From Alphaproteobacteria bacterium (GTDB lineage Bacteria; Pseudomonadota; Alphaproteobacteria; Rhizobiales; Beijerinckiaceae), in assembly GCA_021325385.1 (NCBI GenBank), contig JAJPHH010000207.1, forward strand, positions 1 to 35,972: 35,972 nucleotides of DNA. Reading direction: 5' to 3'. Shown piece by piece: positions 15,818 to 24,399 of this stretch. The notes beneath the pieces are model-generated. The model was not told the origin of the DNA. It worked only from the letters and a program-made list of their open reading frames with translations, and did no database searches. The position numbers and the translations under genes were made by a program. The first letter of the stretch is position 1. Every line of letters starts with the position of its first letter.

Positions 15818-16813
15818 TCATGCAGCGCGCGCCACCAGGACGGAGATGTCGGCGCTCGTGTCGATGACGCGATCGAGGCGCAGCCCGCAATGCAAGAAGA
15901 GATCGGCGTATTCCGGCTTGCTGCGCTCTTTTCCGCCGACCACCGCAAGCATCACGATGTCCAGGTACTTGTTGAGGTCCTGGTCGTCGCCCTCGCCGAT
16001 GATCCGCTCGGCGACAAGCACGCTGCCGTCCGGCGTCATCGCCTCCCGGCAGTTGCGCAGGATCAGCGACGCGCGTCCGTCGTCCCAATCGTGAATGACC
16101 CGTTTCAGTATATAGACGTCGCCGCCGCGCGGGACCGCCTCGAAGAAATCGCCGGCGACGAACTCCGTCCGCGACAGCGGGCCGCCCAGCCCGGCCTTGG
16201 CCGAGGCGATTCCTGCGGGCCTATCCAGCAGAACTCCGGAAAGATGGGAATTCCTCCGGAGAATGAGCGACAGCAACTGACCGTGGCCTCCGCCGACATC
16301 GACCACGCGCCGCGCCGTCGAGAAATCATAGGCCGCCGCGACGGCTTCGTTGGCGCCTTGGCTCACGCTCACCATCGCGCGCTGAAAGAGCGCCGCCTGC
16401 TCCGGGTGAGCGTCGAGCCACTCGAATCGGGGCGCGCCGAATAGGCGCTCGAACGCCGTCCGGCCGGTTTTGATCGAATACGGGAGGTCGCCGAAAGAGC
16501 GATAGGCTTCGGTATTGATCATGCGCACAAAGTCGCTTGGGCCGCCCGGCAAATCCGACCGCAAGGCCGCGCTCAATTCGGTCTGCGCGAAAAGCCGCGG
16601 CGAAACCTCCCGGAAGACCCCTTCGCTGGCGAGCAACCGCATCACCCGATAGAGCGCGTCGGGATTCGCGCCGCCGGCGCTCGCCAATTCCTCCGCCGTG
16701 CGCTCGGCGCCAGCCAACGCGTCGGCGATTTTCAGCTCGACGACGACCCGCAGGGCCTGCGCGAGCGCGAAGCCGAAGCCCATTCGCAGGATCTGTTGCG
16801 CTGGCGTGAACAT
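15818..16813 (-). CDS. SAM-dependent O-methyltransferase
   Basis: A 331-residue class I methyltransferase of the plant-like O-methyltransferase family, which includes hydroxyneurosporene and acetylserotonin enzymes. The N-terminal dimerisation helices read MGFGFALAQALRVVVELKIA, then a winged helix (LYRVMRLLASEGVF). The SAM-binding motif is RRVVDVGGGHGQLLSLILRR and the catalytic histidine lies in VYILKRVIHDWDDGRA. GGGAGGAG upstream fixes the start at 16813. The substrate is not evident; carotenoid or small aromatic hydroxyls are family substrates. It is followed on the same strand by no further gene. Confidence 0.88.
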   Translation of the reverse strand: MFTPAQQILRMGFGFALAQALRVVVELKIADALAGAERTAEELASAGGANPDALYRVMRLLASEGVFREVSPRLFAQTELSAALRSDLPGGPSDFVRMINTEAYRSFGDLPYSIKTGRTAFERLFGAPRFEWLDAHPEQAALFQRAMVSVSQGANEAVAAAYDFSTARRVVDVGGGHGQLLSLILRRNSHLSGVLLDRPAGIASAKAGLGGPLSRTEFVAGDFFEAVPRGGDVYILKRVIHDWDDGRASLILRNCREAMTPDGSVLVAERIIGEGDDQDLNKYLDIVMLAVVGGKERSKPEYADLFLHCGLRLDRVIDTSADISVLVARAA

Positions 16814-16877
16814 CCGCTCCTCCCTCCAGGACCGGCCCAATTGATACGCGGCGACGCCTCCTCGAGCGGAGATGTCC

Positions 16878-18248
16878 TCACTGCGTTTTCGCCGCCGGCT
16901 TGTCGGCGCCGAGCGCCTGCATCGCGTCGACCAAACCGGCGCCGAACTCCGCCTCGTGGCCCGCGCCGGCGAGCGGCCGCGCCGTCGAGACCAGCGTCTT
17001 CTTCAGCGCCTCGGCGCTCAGGCCGGGATTGCGCTCCAGCACCAGCGCGGCGACGCCGGAGACCAAAGCGGCGGCGACCGAGGTTCCGCTCTCGAGATCA
17101 TAGCCGCCATTCGGCGCCGGCAGCAGCACGTCGACGCCGGGCGCCGACAGGGCGATGTACTTTCCGCGGTTGGCGTTCTCGAACAATTTATCGTCGGCGT
17201 CGGTCGCCGTGACGGCGAGCACGCCCGCATCGGCGGCAGGATAGAGCGGCGGCGATTTCGGCCCGGCATTGCCGGCGGCGGCGATCAGGACGACGCCTTT
17301 GGCCGCTGCCGCGGCGGCGACGCGCCGAAGCTCGGGATCGGGCGGCCCGGCGAAGCTCATATTGACGATTTTCGCGCCCTCGCCAACCGCCCAATCGACT
17401 CCCTTGGCGATCGACATCGTCGTGCCCTGCGGCCCCGACGGCGAAGCCTCGAAAGCGCGCGCCACGAGCAGGCGCGCCTTGGGCGCGGCGCCCTCGATCG
17501 CGCCGCGCGCCGCGATCGCGCCGGCGATCGCCGTGCCGTGATCGAGGCTCCACAAGGCGCCGCCGATCGTGTCGGTCTTGGCGGCGATCGCGTCTTTGAG
17601 GTCCGGATGGGTCTCGTCGACGGCCGTATCGACCATGGCGACCAGGACCTTGTCGCCTGACGCCAAGCTTCGCGCCGCGTCCACCCGCAGCTTGCCGAGC
17701 GCATATTGCCCGGCGACGGCCGGGCGCGCGGCGTCCGAGGCCTGTTGCAGGGCGTAGGTATAATTCGGCTGCGCGGCGGCGATCAGCGGTTCGCCGGAAA
17801 GCTCGCGCAAGATCGCCGCGGCCGACCGCCCGTCGGCCGCGCGCCACACCCGCACGTCCTCGCCGAGGAGAAGGATGCGCGACGCCGCGATTTCATCGAG
17901 CCGGTGGCGACGGCGCAGCGCGTCGACGGCCGCAGCCGGCGCGCGGCCGGAGAACTCGACGACGACCTCGTTAGGCCGAAACCGCGTCTCGCCCGGCGAG
18001 GGCGGGAGCGCGCGCGAGACCGGGGCGGCGGGCTGGCGGACGGTCTGCGCCCGCGGCGTTTGCTTGAGCGCGGGCGGCGGCCGCCGTTGCGTCTCAGCTT
18101 GCGGCGCGGTCGCGGCCGGCGGCGGGGCGGGCGTAGGATGGAACGAGGCGTTCGGATCGACGCCCTCGCCGGCTGCGGCGCGGCCGCAAGCCAGCAGGAC
18201 GAACGAGACCGCTGCGAAAAGCGAATATGCGTTGCGCTTCGGAGCCAT
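16878..18248 (-). CDS. Secreted subtilisin-like serine protease
   Basis: A 456-residue S8-family protease. A signal peptide (residues 1-26; LLACG could be a lipobox) is followed by a proline-rich linker (36-90) and a propeptide-like domain (90-170, FRPNEVVVEFSGRAPAAAVD). The catalytic domain has Asp207 (VAMVDTAVDETHPDL), His237 (DHGTAIAGAIA), Asn327 (AAAGNAG) and Ser390 (ESGTSVAAAL), so the triad and oxyanion residue are intact. The usual DTG/DSG around the aspartate is DTA. The start at 18248 gives the signal peptide. It is a stand-alone gene with its 3' end near the methyltransferase start. Confidence 0.92.
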   Translation of the reverse strand: MAPKRNAYSLFAAVSFVLLACGRAAAGEGVDPNASFHPTPAPPPAATAPQAETQRRPPPALKQTPRAQTVRQPAAPVSRALPPSPGETRFRPNEVVVEFSGRAPAAAVDALRRRHRLDEIAASRILLLGEDVRVWRAADGRSAAAILRELSGEPLIAAAQPNYTYALQQASDAARPAVAGQYALGKLRVDAARSLASGDKVLVAMVDTAVDETHPDLKDAIAAKTDTIGGALWSLDHGTAIAGAIAARGAIEGAAPKARLLVARAFEASPSGPQGTTMSIAKGVDWAVGEGAKIVNMSFAGPPDPELRRVAAAAAAKGVVLIAAAGNAGPKSPPLYPAADAGVLAVTATDADDKLFENANRGKYIALSAPGVDVLLPAPNGGYDLESGTSVAAALVSGVAALVLERNPGLSAEALKKTLVSTARPLAGAGHEAEFGAGLVDAMQALGADKPAAKTQ

Positions 18249-18575
18249 GGCGCGCTCCCCCGCCCTGTCGCCGTCTCCTTCGGCCGCCGAGGCTAAGTTC
18301 GCCCCAAGCGCGCCCACAGTCAAACGGCCGCTCTTGCAAATCCCCGACGCCGATCGCATGTCACGAGCGACGCTCGCCGAAGGCGAGCGCGTCGGCTGGC
18401 GTGTTCGCCGGCCAGGAGCTTCGTTTGATGGCTGGGCCGCCGCGCGCGATTGACTTCGCCATACAATCCATGAATCATCGTGCTTGACAGCCCTCGCAGC
18501 CCCGCGCCGCGGGGCTTGTCGCGTTCAGAGCGTCAAACAAGCGACATTCGTGCTAACAGCAAGAGGAGATAAGCC
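18249..18575. other. Intergenic region ahead of infC
   Basis: This space separates the divergent protease gene and infC. It holds a TTGACA (18484-18489) and a GC-rich hairpin, GCCCCGC-GCC-GCGGGGC near 18500-18516, in the infC leader, but no clear -10 element at the expected distance. No gene is supported. Confidence 0.5.
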
Positions 18576-19115
18576 ATTCGTCGTCCTATGAAGGCCGTAG
18601 CGACTCCAGAGAAAGGGGGACCGCTGACAAACCGCGATATACGGGCGCGGGAAGTTCAATTGATCGACGCCGAAGGTCACAATCGCGGCGTCGTGGCCAT
18701 TGCAGACGCTCTGCAACTCGCGGAGGAAGCCGGGCTCGATCTGGTCGAGATCGTGCCCAACGCCAATCCGCCGGTGTGTAAAATTCTCGATTTCGGCAAA
18801 TTCCGCTTCCTCGAACAGAAGAAAGCCGCCGAGGCGCGCAAGCGCCAGAAGATCGTCGAGATCAAGGAAATCAAATTGCGTCCCGGCATCGACGACCACG
18901 ATTACGAGGTCAAGATGAAGGCGGTGCGCCGGTTTTTCGAGGAAGGCGACAAGGTCAAGGTGACTTTGCGTTTCCGCGGCCGCGAAATGGCGCATCAGGA
19001 TCTCGGCTTCAAGCTGCTCAACCGGGTCCGCGCCGAGACCCTGCCCTTCGCCAAAGTCGAGGCCGAGCCGCTGATGGAAGGGCGGCAAATGACGATGGTT
19101 CTGGCGCCGAAATAG
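18576..19115 (+). CDS. infC: Translation initiation factor IF-3, ATT start
   Basis: A 179-residue IF-3 that binds the 30S subunit, prevents premature 50S joining and checks the initiation codon. The N-domain begins [20 protein letters not shown], the linker is lysine-rich ([20 protein letters not shown]) and the C-domain includes [19 protein letters not shown]. The start is read as ATT at 18576: AAGAGGAG ends seven bases before it, and the added residues I-R-R-P fit alphaproteobacterial IF-3. The in-frame ATG at 18588 is 19 bases from that site, too far. An AUU start lets IF-3 repress its own translation, as known in Escherichia coli. Confidence 0.93.
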   Translation: MRRPMKAVATPEKGGPLTNRDIRAREVQLIDAEGHNRGVVAIADALQLAEEAGLDLVEIVPNANPPVCKILDFGKFRFLEQKKAAEARKRQKIVEIKEIKLRPGIDDHDYEVKMKAVRRFFEEGDKVKVTLRFRGREMAHQDLGFKLLNRVRAETLPFAKVEAEPLMEGRQMTMVLAPK

Positions 19116-19149
19116 CCGGCCGTCGATCTTCGTTTTTCTTTTGAAAGAT

Positions 19150-19170
19150 GCGCCGGCCGAAAGCCGGCGC
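19150..19170. terminator. GC-rich hairpin after infC
   Basis: An 8-bp perfect stem GCGCCGGC/GCCGGCGC with a 5-base loop lies 35 bases after the infC stop. It has no T run on the plus strand, so it may end transcription weakly or only shape the mRNA. Confidence 0.35.
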
Positions 19171-19289
19171 GCCTCCGCATGGGGGTCATGCCCTTTCGGC
19201 ATTGGAGAAATGGCGCTCCGAAGGCTATTTCAAGCGCTTTGATTCAGGGCGCTGCTGAAGCGTCGCATAAGGTCGGCGCGAGCGCCTCG

Positions 19290-20519
19290 ATGAGCACTGT
19301 CCAAGATACGAGCGAAACCGCGCGGCAGGGCTCCCTGGCGCAAATGCGCGCGGCCGAGACGACGACGGTCGCGATCATCCTCGCGGTCAGCGTCTCGCAC
19401 ATGCTCAACGACATGATGCAGTCGCTGGCGCCGGCGCTCTATCCGGTGTTCCGCGACCAATTCGGCTTGACCTTCTTCCAGACCGGTCTGATCACCTTCA
19501 CTTTCCAAGTCACGGCCTCGCTGCTCCAGCCGGCGATCGGCCTCTTCACCGATCGCCGGCCGCAGCCCTATTCCTTGCCGGCGGCCATGGCCTTCACCTT
19601 TTGCGGCCTCGGCCTTCTGGCCTATGGCCAGACCTATCCGATGCTGCTCGCCGCGGTCGGCCTGATCGGAATCGGCTCGGCGATCTTTCACCCGGAAGCC
19701 TCGCGCGTCGCCCGCGCCGCCTCGGGCGGGCGCCACGGCTTCGCCCAGTCGCTGTTTCAGGTCGGCGGCAATTTCGGCCAGTCGCTGGGGCCGCTGATGG
19801 CGGCCTTCATCGTCGTGCCGCATGGCCAGCGCTCGGTCCTGTGGTTCACGGCCTTGGCCCTCGCCGCGGTGGCGATCCTGACCCGCGTCAGCCATTGGTA
19901 CGCTCGGCGCCGGCCGGCCGCCAAGCACCCGCTTTCGGCCAAAGCTTCGCCCGCGCCGCGCAAGATCGTCGTCCGTTCGATCGTCATCCTGGTGACGATC
20001 ATGTTCTCGAAAACGTTCTATCTCGCCAGCCTGTCGAGCTACTACACGTTCTACCTGATCAGCACGTTCGACGTCTCGGTGCAGGATTCGCAGCTTTATC
20101 TCTTCGTCTTTCTCGCCGCCGCGGCCGCAGGCACCTTTATCGGCGGGCCGGTCGGCGACCGGTTCGGCCGCAAATTCGTGATCTCCGGCTCGATTATCGG
20201 CGTATTGCCCTTCACCCTGCTGCTGCCGCACCTCAATCTGTTCTGGACCGCAATCGACAGCGTCATGATCGGACTTATTCTGTCCTCGGCCTTCTCGGCG
20301 ATCGTCGTCTACGCGCAGGAATTGATGCCGGGCAATGTCGGCGCCGTGGCCGGGCTGTTCTTCGGCCTCTCTTTCGGCCTCGGCGGCATCGGCGCGGCGG
20401 CGCTCGGCGCGCTCGCCGACTTGACCAGCATCGGCTTCGTCTATCAGGTCTGCGCCTTCCTGCCGGCGATCGGTCTGCTGACCTATTTCCTGCCGGACGT
20501 CAGAGCGCGGCGGGGGTAA
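19290..20519 (+). CDS. MFS transporter of the fosmidomycin-resistance type
   Basis: A 409-residue, 12-segment membrane transporter. The N-terminal half has VSVSHMLNDMMQSLAPALYP, FRDQFGLTFFQTGLITFTFQ and GIGSAIFHPEASRVAR, closely matching Fsr-type efflux pumps; GGRHGFAQSLFQVGGNFGQS follows in the same way. The C-terminal half has GGPVGDRFGRKFVISGS. Fsr exports fosmidomycin and some related compounds; natural substrates are unclear. The start at 19290 is chosen because the 37 residues encoded further upstream are not membrane-like. The gene follows infC without any evident functional link; rpmI and rplT, often next to infC, are absent. Confidence 0.9.
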   Translation: MSTVQDTSETARQGSLAQMRAAETTTVAIILAVSVSHMLNDMMQSLAPALYPVFRDQFGLTFFQTGLITFTFQVTASLLQPAIGLFTDRRPQPYSLPAAMAFTFCGLGLLAYGQTYPMLLAAVGLIGIGSAIFHPEASRVARAASGGRHGFAQSLFQVGGNFGQSLGPLMAAFIVVPHGQRSVLWFTALALAAVAILTRVSHWYARRRPAAKHPLSAKASPAPRKIVVRSIVILVTIMFSKTFYLASLSSYYTFYLISTFDVSVQDSQLYLFVFLAAAAAGTFIGGPVGDRFGRKFVISGSIIGVLPFTLLLPHLNLFWTAIDSVMIGLILSSAFSAIVVYAQELMPGNVGAVAGLFFGLSFGLGGIGAAALGALADLTSIGFVYQVCAFLPAIGLLTYFLPDVRARRG

Positions 20520-20535
20520 CGCGGGCGCGCCTCGT

Positions 20536-20572
20536 AAAAAAATCGCCCCGGGCCGAGCGGCTCCGGGGCGAC
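20536..20572 (-). terminator. Rho-independent terminator of the Gly/Tyr-rich gene
   Basis: On the minus strand an 8-bp stem (CGCCCCGG with CCGGGGCG, 20544-20551 and 20563-20570) is followed by seven T residues (20542-20536). It lies about 50 bases after the stop of the gene at 20622-21482. On the plus strand it may also serve the MFS gene, though only a short T run follows there. Confidence 0.8.
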
Positions 20573-20621
20573 GTTTCTAGCTGCTTGGCGCGGGTTCCGC
20601 GCCAAGGTCGGCCGACCTTTT

Positions 20622-21482
20622 TCAGTGCTGGATCATATGGCCGCCGCCGCCGACCGCGCCGCCGACGTGCCCGCCGCTGCCGCCGCTAATATGGGCCGCG
20701 CCGCCGACTTGGCCGCCGCCGCCCATATGCGCGCCGCCGAAATTATGCTCGGCTCCGTGGAACTGCGCGCCGCCTTGGAAGCCGCCGACGCTCGCCGCGC
20801 GGCCCTCCTCGACTCGACGCTCTGAACCGCCGTAAACGAAACGGCCCTCGTGCCGATGATGCCGGTAACCATAGGTCCCGAACTCGAAGCCGACGGCCGG
20901 CGCGCTATAGTCGTAGCCATAGGCGTAGCCGGGCTCGTACGTGTAGGAGTAGCCATAGGTCCCGCACCAAGCCGGCATGTCGGCCGGATCATAGTGTCGG
21001 TACCACCAGCAGCTATGGCGGCGATAGCCATAGCCATAGGCGTAGTAGCCGCCGCTATAGTACGGATAGACGCCGACGCCCGCGACGCCGTAGCCATGAC
21101 GGTAGAACCGGCCCCCATGGCCATAGAACCGTCCTTCATGGCCGAAGCGCCTGAAGTCGCGATCGCGGTCGCCCATCCGGGAGCGCTCGAAGGATCCCGC
21201 CCTCGTCGAAGCGAATTGACGGCCGCCGCGGAAAGTCCCGGCGCCGCGCATCGCTCCGCCTTCGCTCTGGCGGCTCATCGCGCCATGCATCTCCGCGCCG
21301 CCGCTCGGGCGGGTCATCGCGCCATGCGCCGCCATTCCGGCGCCGCCCTGAGCGGACATTCCGGCCGCCCCTTGCGGGCGGGTGTCCGCGCTTGCAGCGC
21401 TGGCCGGCGACAGCGGCGCCAGCGCAGCCAAAGCCGTCGCGCACAGCGCGATGGCCGGAACTCTAAAAGTTGCGTAACTCAT
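20622..21482 (-). CDS. Secreted Gly/Tyr/His-rich low-complexity protein
   Basis: A 286-residue secreted protein. The signal peptide (1-29, ending ASPASAAS) is followed by a Met/Gly/Ala-rich segment with imperfect repeats of the form G-x-M-x-A-x-G. A central Tyr/Gly/His-rich region follows (FYGHGGRFYRHGYGV, then YYSGGYYAYGYGYRR), with two cysteines and several aromatic residues (HSCWWYRHYDPADMPAWCG). The tail is Gly/His-rich (GGAHMGGGGQVGGAAHISGG). AAGGAGG upstream fixes the start. No family is recognised. The composition could suit metal binding or a surface layer; that is inference. Confidence 0.8.
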   Translation of the reverse strand: MSYATFRVPAIALCATALAALAPLSPASAASADTRPQGAAGMSAQGGAGMAAHGAMTRPSGGAEMHGAMSRQSEGGAMRGAGTFRGGRQFASTRAGSFERSRMGDRDRDFRRFGHEGRFYGHGGRFYRHGYGVAGVGVYPYYSGGYYAYGYGYRRHSCWWYRHYDPADMPAWCGTYGYSYTYEPGYAYGYDYSAPAVGFEFGTYGYRHHRHEGRFVYGGSERRVEEGRAASVGGFQGGAQFHGAEHNFGGAHMGGGGQVGGAAHISGGSGGHVGGAVGGGGHMIQH

Positions 21483-21833
21483 GACGACCTCCTTTTTGCG
21501 GCGCGTCGCGCCGCGGGTCGCCCCTCACATTGCGAGATGATGCGCCTTCTCCCTTGGGGTAGAACGCGCCGAGCGCCTCGTGAGCGCCTTCTCTCTGTTT
21601 TTCTTTCGCTATTATCTCTACGCCGCTCCGCCTGAATTGTTCATGAACGACTGCGAAATCTGTTTCGAAATTCGCAAAACGATCCCTGGTGAAGAGCGAA
21701 CTTCGGGTTGCCAGAAACATCCTGCCCGGCAGAGGGCGCCAAAAGAACGGTTTTTCGGCCCAGCCTCCGGGGCGCTCCCCGGCACGGCCGAAGCCGCCGC
21801 CTGCCTCTCGGGGAGCGGGCGTATTCCTGCCGC

Positions 21834-24125
21834 TCACGCAATCGCGACTTCAGCCGCTCGGACGCCGGCCGGCCCGGCTTCGATCCGGAACGCGCCCGCC
21901 CGGCCGCTCATCGCGGTCGCTTCGCGCTCCAGCATTTTGGCGGTCGCAGCGCTCTGCTCGACCAGAGCGGCGTTCTGCTGGGTGATCTTGTCCATCTGGT
22001 CGAGCGCCTTGGTGATCTGCTCGATGCCGGCGGACTGATCGGCGCTGGCCGTCGCGATCTCGGCGACGATCGCCGCCGCCTCCTTGATCGAGGCGACGAT
22101 CTCGCCCAAGGCCGCGCCGGCCTCATTGGCGCGCGCCACGCCTTCGTCAATCTCGTCATTGCTGGCGGCGATCAGGTTCTTGATGTCCGCGGCCGCCTGG
22201 GCCGAGCGCTGCGCCAGCTGGCGCACCTCGGCGGAAACCACCGCGAAGCCGCGGCCCGCTTCGCCGGCTCGCGCCGCCTCGACCGCGGCGTTGAGGGCGA
22301 GCAGATTGGTCTGGCGCGCGATCTCGTCGATGGCGGCGATGATCTCGATCATCTTCGAGGAAGACGTCTTGATCCGGGCCATCGCGTCGATCGTCTCCGC
22401 CACGGCTTGGCCGCTGCGCTCCGCCACCGCGCAAGCGTCGCTCGCCGCCCGGTTGGCGTTCTGAGCGCTGGCCGCGTTCTTCTTCGCGGCGTCGGCGATG
22501 TCCGCCATCGCCGCCGAAGTCTGCTCCAGGCTCGCGGCCTGCTCTTCGGCGCGGCGCGACAGGTTGGCGGCGCCGCCGGCGATTTCGCCCGAGGCGCCGG
22601 CGACGTCGCGGGTCGCGGCGACGATCGCGCCGATCGTCTCGCGCAGCTTCTCGACCGCGGCGTTGAAATCGTCACGCACCCGGCGATAGGACTCGGCGAA
22701 GCCGTCGCCGAGCCGCACCGTGAGATCGCCGTCCGACAGCCGCGCCAGACCTTCGGCCAGCGTCATGACCGCGCGCGCCTGCGCTTTTCCGGCGCCGGCG
22801 CGTTCGTCCGCGATCCGGCGCTCGGCGTCGCGCGCCTCTTGCCGGCGCTCGGCCGCCTCCTGCTCGGCGGCGTCGCGCGCCTTGGCGGCGCCGGCGAGCT
22901 TGGCCATTGCGGCCCGCATCTCGCCGATCTCGCCCGAGGCCGCGCGCTCCTTCGCGCCCTCCGCCGCGCCGAGCCGCGGCTTGCCGACGAACAGAACGCC
23001 GATCACGGCGCCGTTCGAAAGGATCGGCTCATAGATCGAGAAATGCGGGACGCCGAAAATATCGGCGACGCCGCGGTACGTCCTGCCCTCTTTCAGCACC
23101 CGGTCATAGACCGGGCCGGCGGCGAGCGTCGTGCCGACGATGCGCGCGCCAGCGGCGTTGCAGACATTCGTCGCCACCCGCCGATCGCGCATGAACACCG
23201 TCGCCAGCGCGCCGTCGCGGCCGACGGCGTCGACCAGGCCGAGATCGTCGTTGACCGGCTTTTCGCCGAAAAACAGCATTTCGCCGGAAAGGCGCGGCTC
23301 GCCGCAGCGATAGAGCCGCTGTCGCAAATCGTCGAGCCGCTCGTCCAAAGCCGCGAGGATGCGCGCGTCCAGCTCCTGTTGCGTCGTCGCGCTCGCCATC
23401 GCGATCAGCTCGCGTCGGATTGCGCTGAACGGCGCAAAGATCCGCCTGATCAGGAGATAGGCCGCAAGACTGGCGAGAGCGATGAGCGCGGCGCCCCAGG
23501 CGAGATTGGTCGTCACCAGATTTTGCAGGACGCCGAAAAAGTCCGCCTTCTTCACGCCGACATAGGCGACGCCGACAACCGCGTCGCCCTGAAGGATCGG
23601 CTCGTATACGGTCAAATATCGTTCGCCGAGAATGTCGGCTTCGCCGCGATAGGTCTGATGCGCGCCGAACACCGCGTCGCGCGCCGGACCGGCGGCGAGC
23701 CTCGTGCCGACCGCGCGCGATCCGTCCGGCTTGGCGACATTGGTGGCGACCCTGACATCGTCGACGAAAATCGTTGCGGTTCCTCCGGCGACCTGCTTGA
23801 CCCGGTCGACCGCCTCGAAATTGCCGTTGATCTTGATCGCGCCAAAATAGAGCTCGTCGCCTTTTCGCGACGGCGCGCCATAGCCGGCGAGGATCGAATC
23901 GAGCAGCTTGATGTTGATCGAAAGATCGGCCTGAGCGCGCCGGTACATCTCGGCCTCGGTCGTCTTGACCGAAACGAAAATCGCGGCGCCGACGGCCGCG
24001 GCCATCGTCAGCGCGACCATCAGCGTCAGGCGCGCGACGAGGCTCGGTTGCGGCGCGACTTTGCCGAGCAGGGACCTGAAGCCCCCCTTGGCGGCCGCCG
24101 GTTTGGCGCTGGCCGGCAGGTTCAT
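21834..24125 (-). CDS. Methyl-accepting chemotaxis protein with two Cache modules
   Basis: A 763-residue chemoreceptor. A membrane segment (about 33-54) is followed by a Cache-type sensor domain (about 60-200) and a second membrane segment (about 207-226). A second, clearly homologous Cache module lies at about 265-383; both contain RVATNV, GT-LAAGP, TYRG-ADI and YEPIL. A HAMP-like segment (445-500, [16 protein letters not shown]) and the signalling domain follow, with the hairpin tip [20 protein letters not shown] near residue 610. No CheR-binding pentapeptide is visible at the C-terminus. The second Cache module lies after the last membrane segment, so it should be cytoplasmic. The start at 24125 is chosen for lack of conserved sequence upstream. 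Confidence 0.88.
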   Translation of the reverse strand: MNLPASAKPAAAKGGFRSLLGKVAPQPSLVARLTLMVALTMAAAVGAAIFVSVKTTEAEMYRRAQADLSINIKLLDSILAGYGAPSRKGDELYFGAIKINGNFEAVDRVKQVAGGTATIFVDDVRVATNVAKPDGSRAVGTRLAAGPARDAVFGAHQTYRGEADILGERYLTVYEPILQGDAVVGVAYVGVKKADFFGVLQNLVTTNLAWGAALIALASLAAYLLIRRIFAPFSAIRRELIAMASATTQQELDARILAALDERLDDLRQRLYRCGEPRLSGEMLFFGEKPVNDDLGLVDAVGRDGALATVFMRDRRVATNVCNAAGARIVGTTLAAGPVYDRVLKEGRTYRGVADIFGVPHFSIYEPILSNGAVIGVLFVGKPRLGAAEGAKERAASGEIGEMRAAMAKLAGAAKARDAAEQEAAERRQEARDAERRIADERAGAGKAQARAVMTLAEGLARLSDGDLTVRLGDGFAESYRRVRDDFNAAVEKLRETIGAIVAATRDVAGASGEIAGGAANLSRRAEEQAASLEQTSAAMADIADAAKKNAASAQNANRAASDACAVAERSGQAVAETIDAMARIKTSSSKMIEIIAAIDEIARQTNLLALNAAVEAARAGEAGRGFAVVSAEVRQLAQRSAQAAADIKNLIAASNDEIDEGVARANEAGAALGEIVASIKEAAAIVAEIATASADQSAGIEQITKALDQMDKITQQNAALVEQSAATAKMLEREATAMSGRAGAFRIEAGPAGVRAAEVAIA

Positions 24126-24399
24126 GGCGGCGGCTCCACGAGACGCGAGCTGGACCCGCGCGGACGGGCGATTGACGATCGGCCGCGCGGCTATGCTTGA
24201 TCGAAGCTGAAAGGATCGCCTCAAATTCTTTCAAACTCACGAACGCGTGAACCGCCGCCGCGAAAAAACGGCTGGTCCCGACGACGGGCGTCAGGCGTTG
24301 GCGCCGCGTTAACCATTCGATCTTCCGGCGCGCTGGCGAAAGCGCCCGAGCGCGGCGCGCCGGCTTGGAACAAAGCGCGAAACATGATTCCTGTGACCT

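Noticed and set aside
19150-19170. Hairpin after infC as a Rho-independent terminator
   Set aside because: Stem is strong but no T run follows on the plus strand, so it is kept only as a low-confidence site.
21708-24200. A very long open frame (830 codons) opposite to the chemoreceptor
   Set aside because: It is arginine/aspartate/leucine-rich filler produced by the GC-rich codon use of the real gene on the other strand, with no ribosome site and no family likeness. The same holds for long antisense frames over the urea operon (464-1318, 2694-3986, 4249-5439), the helicase (24676-26592) and the SSS-like gene (32698-34557).
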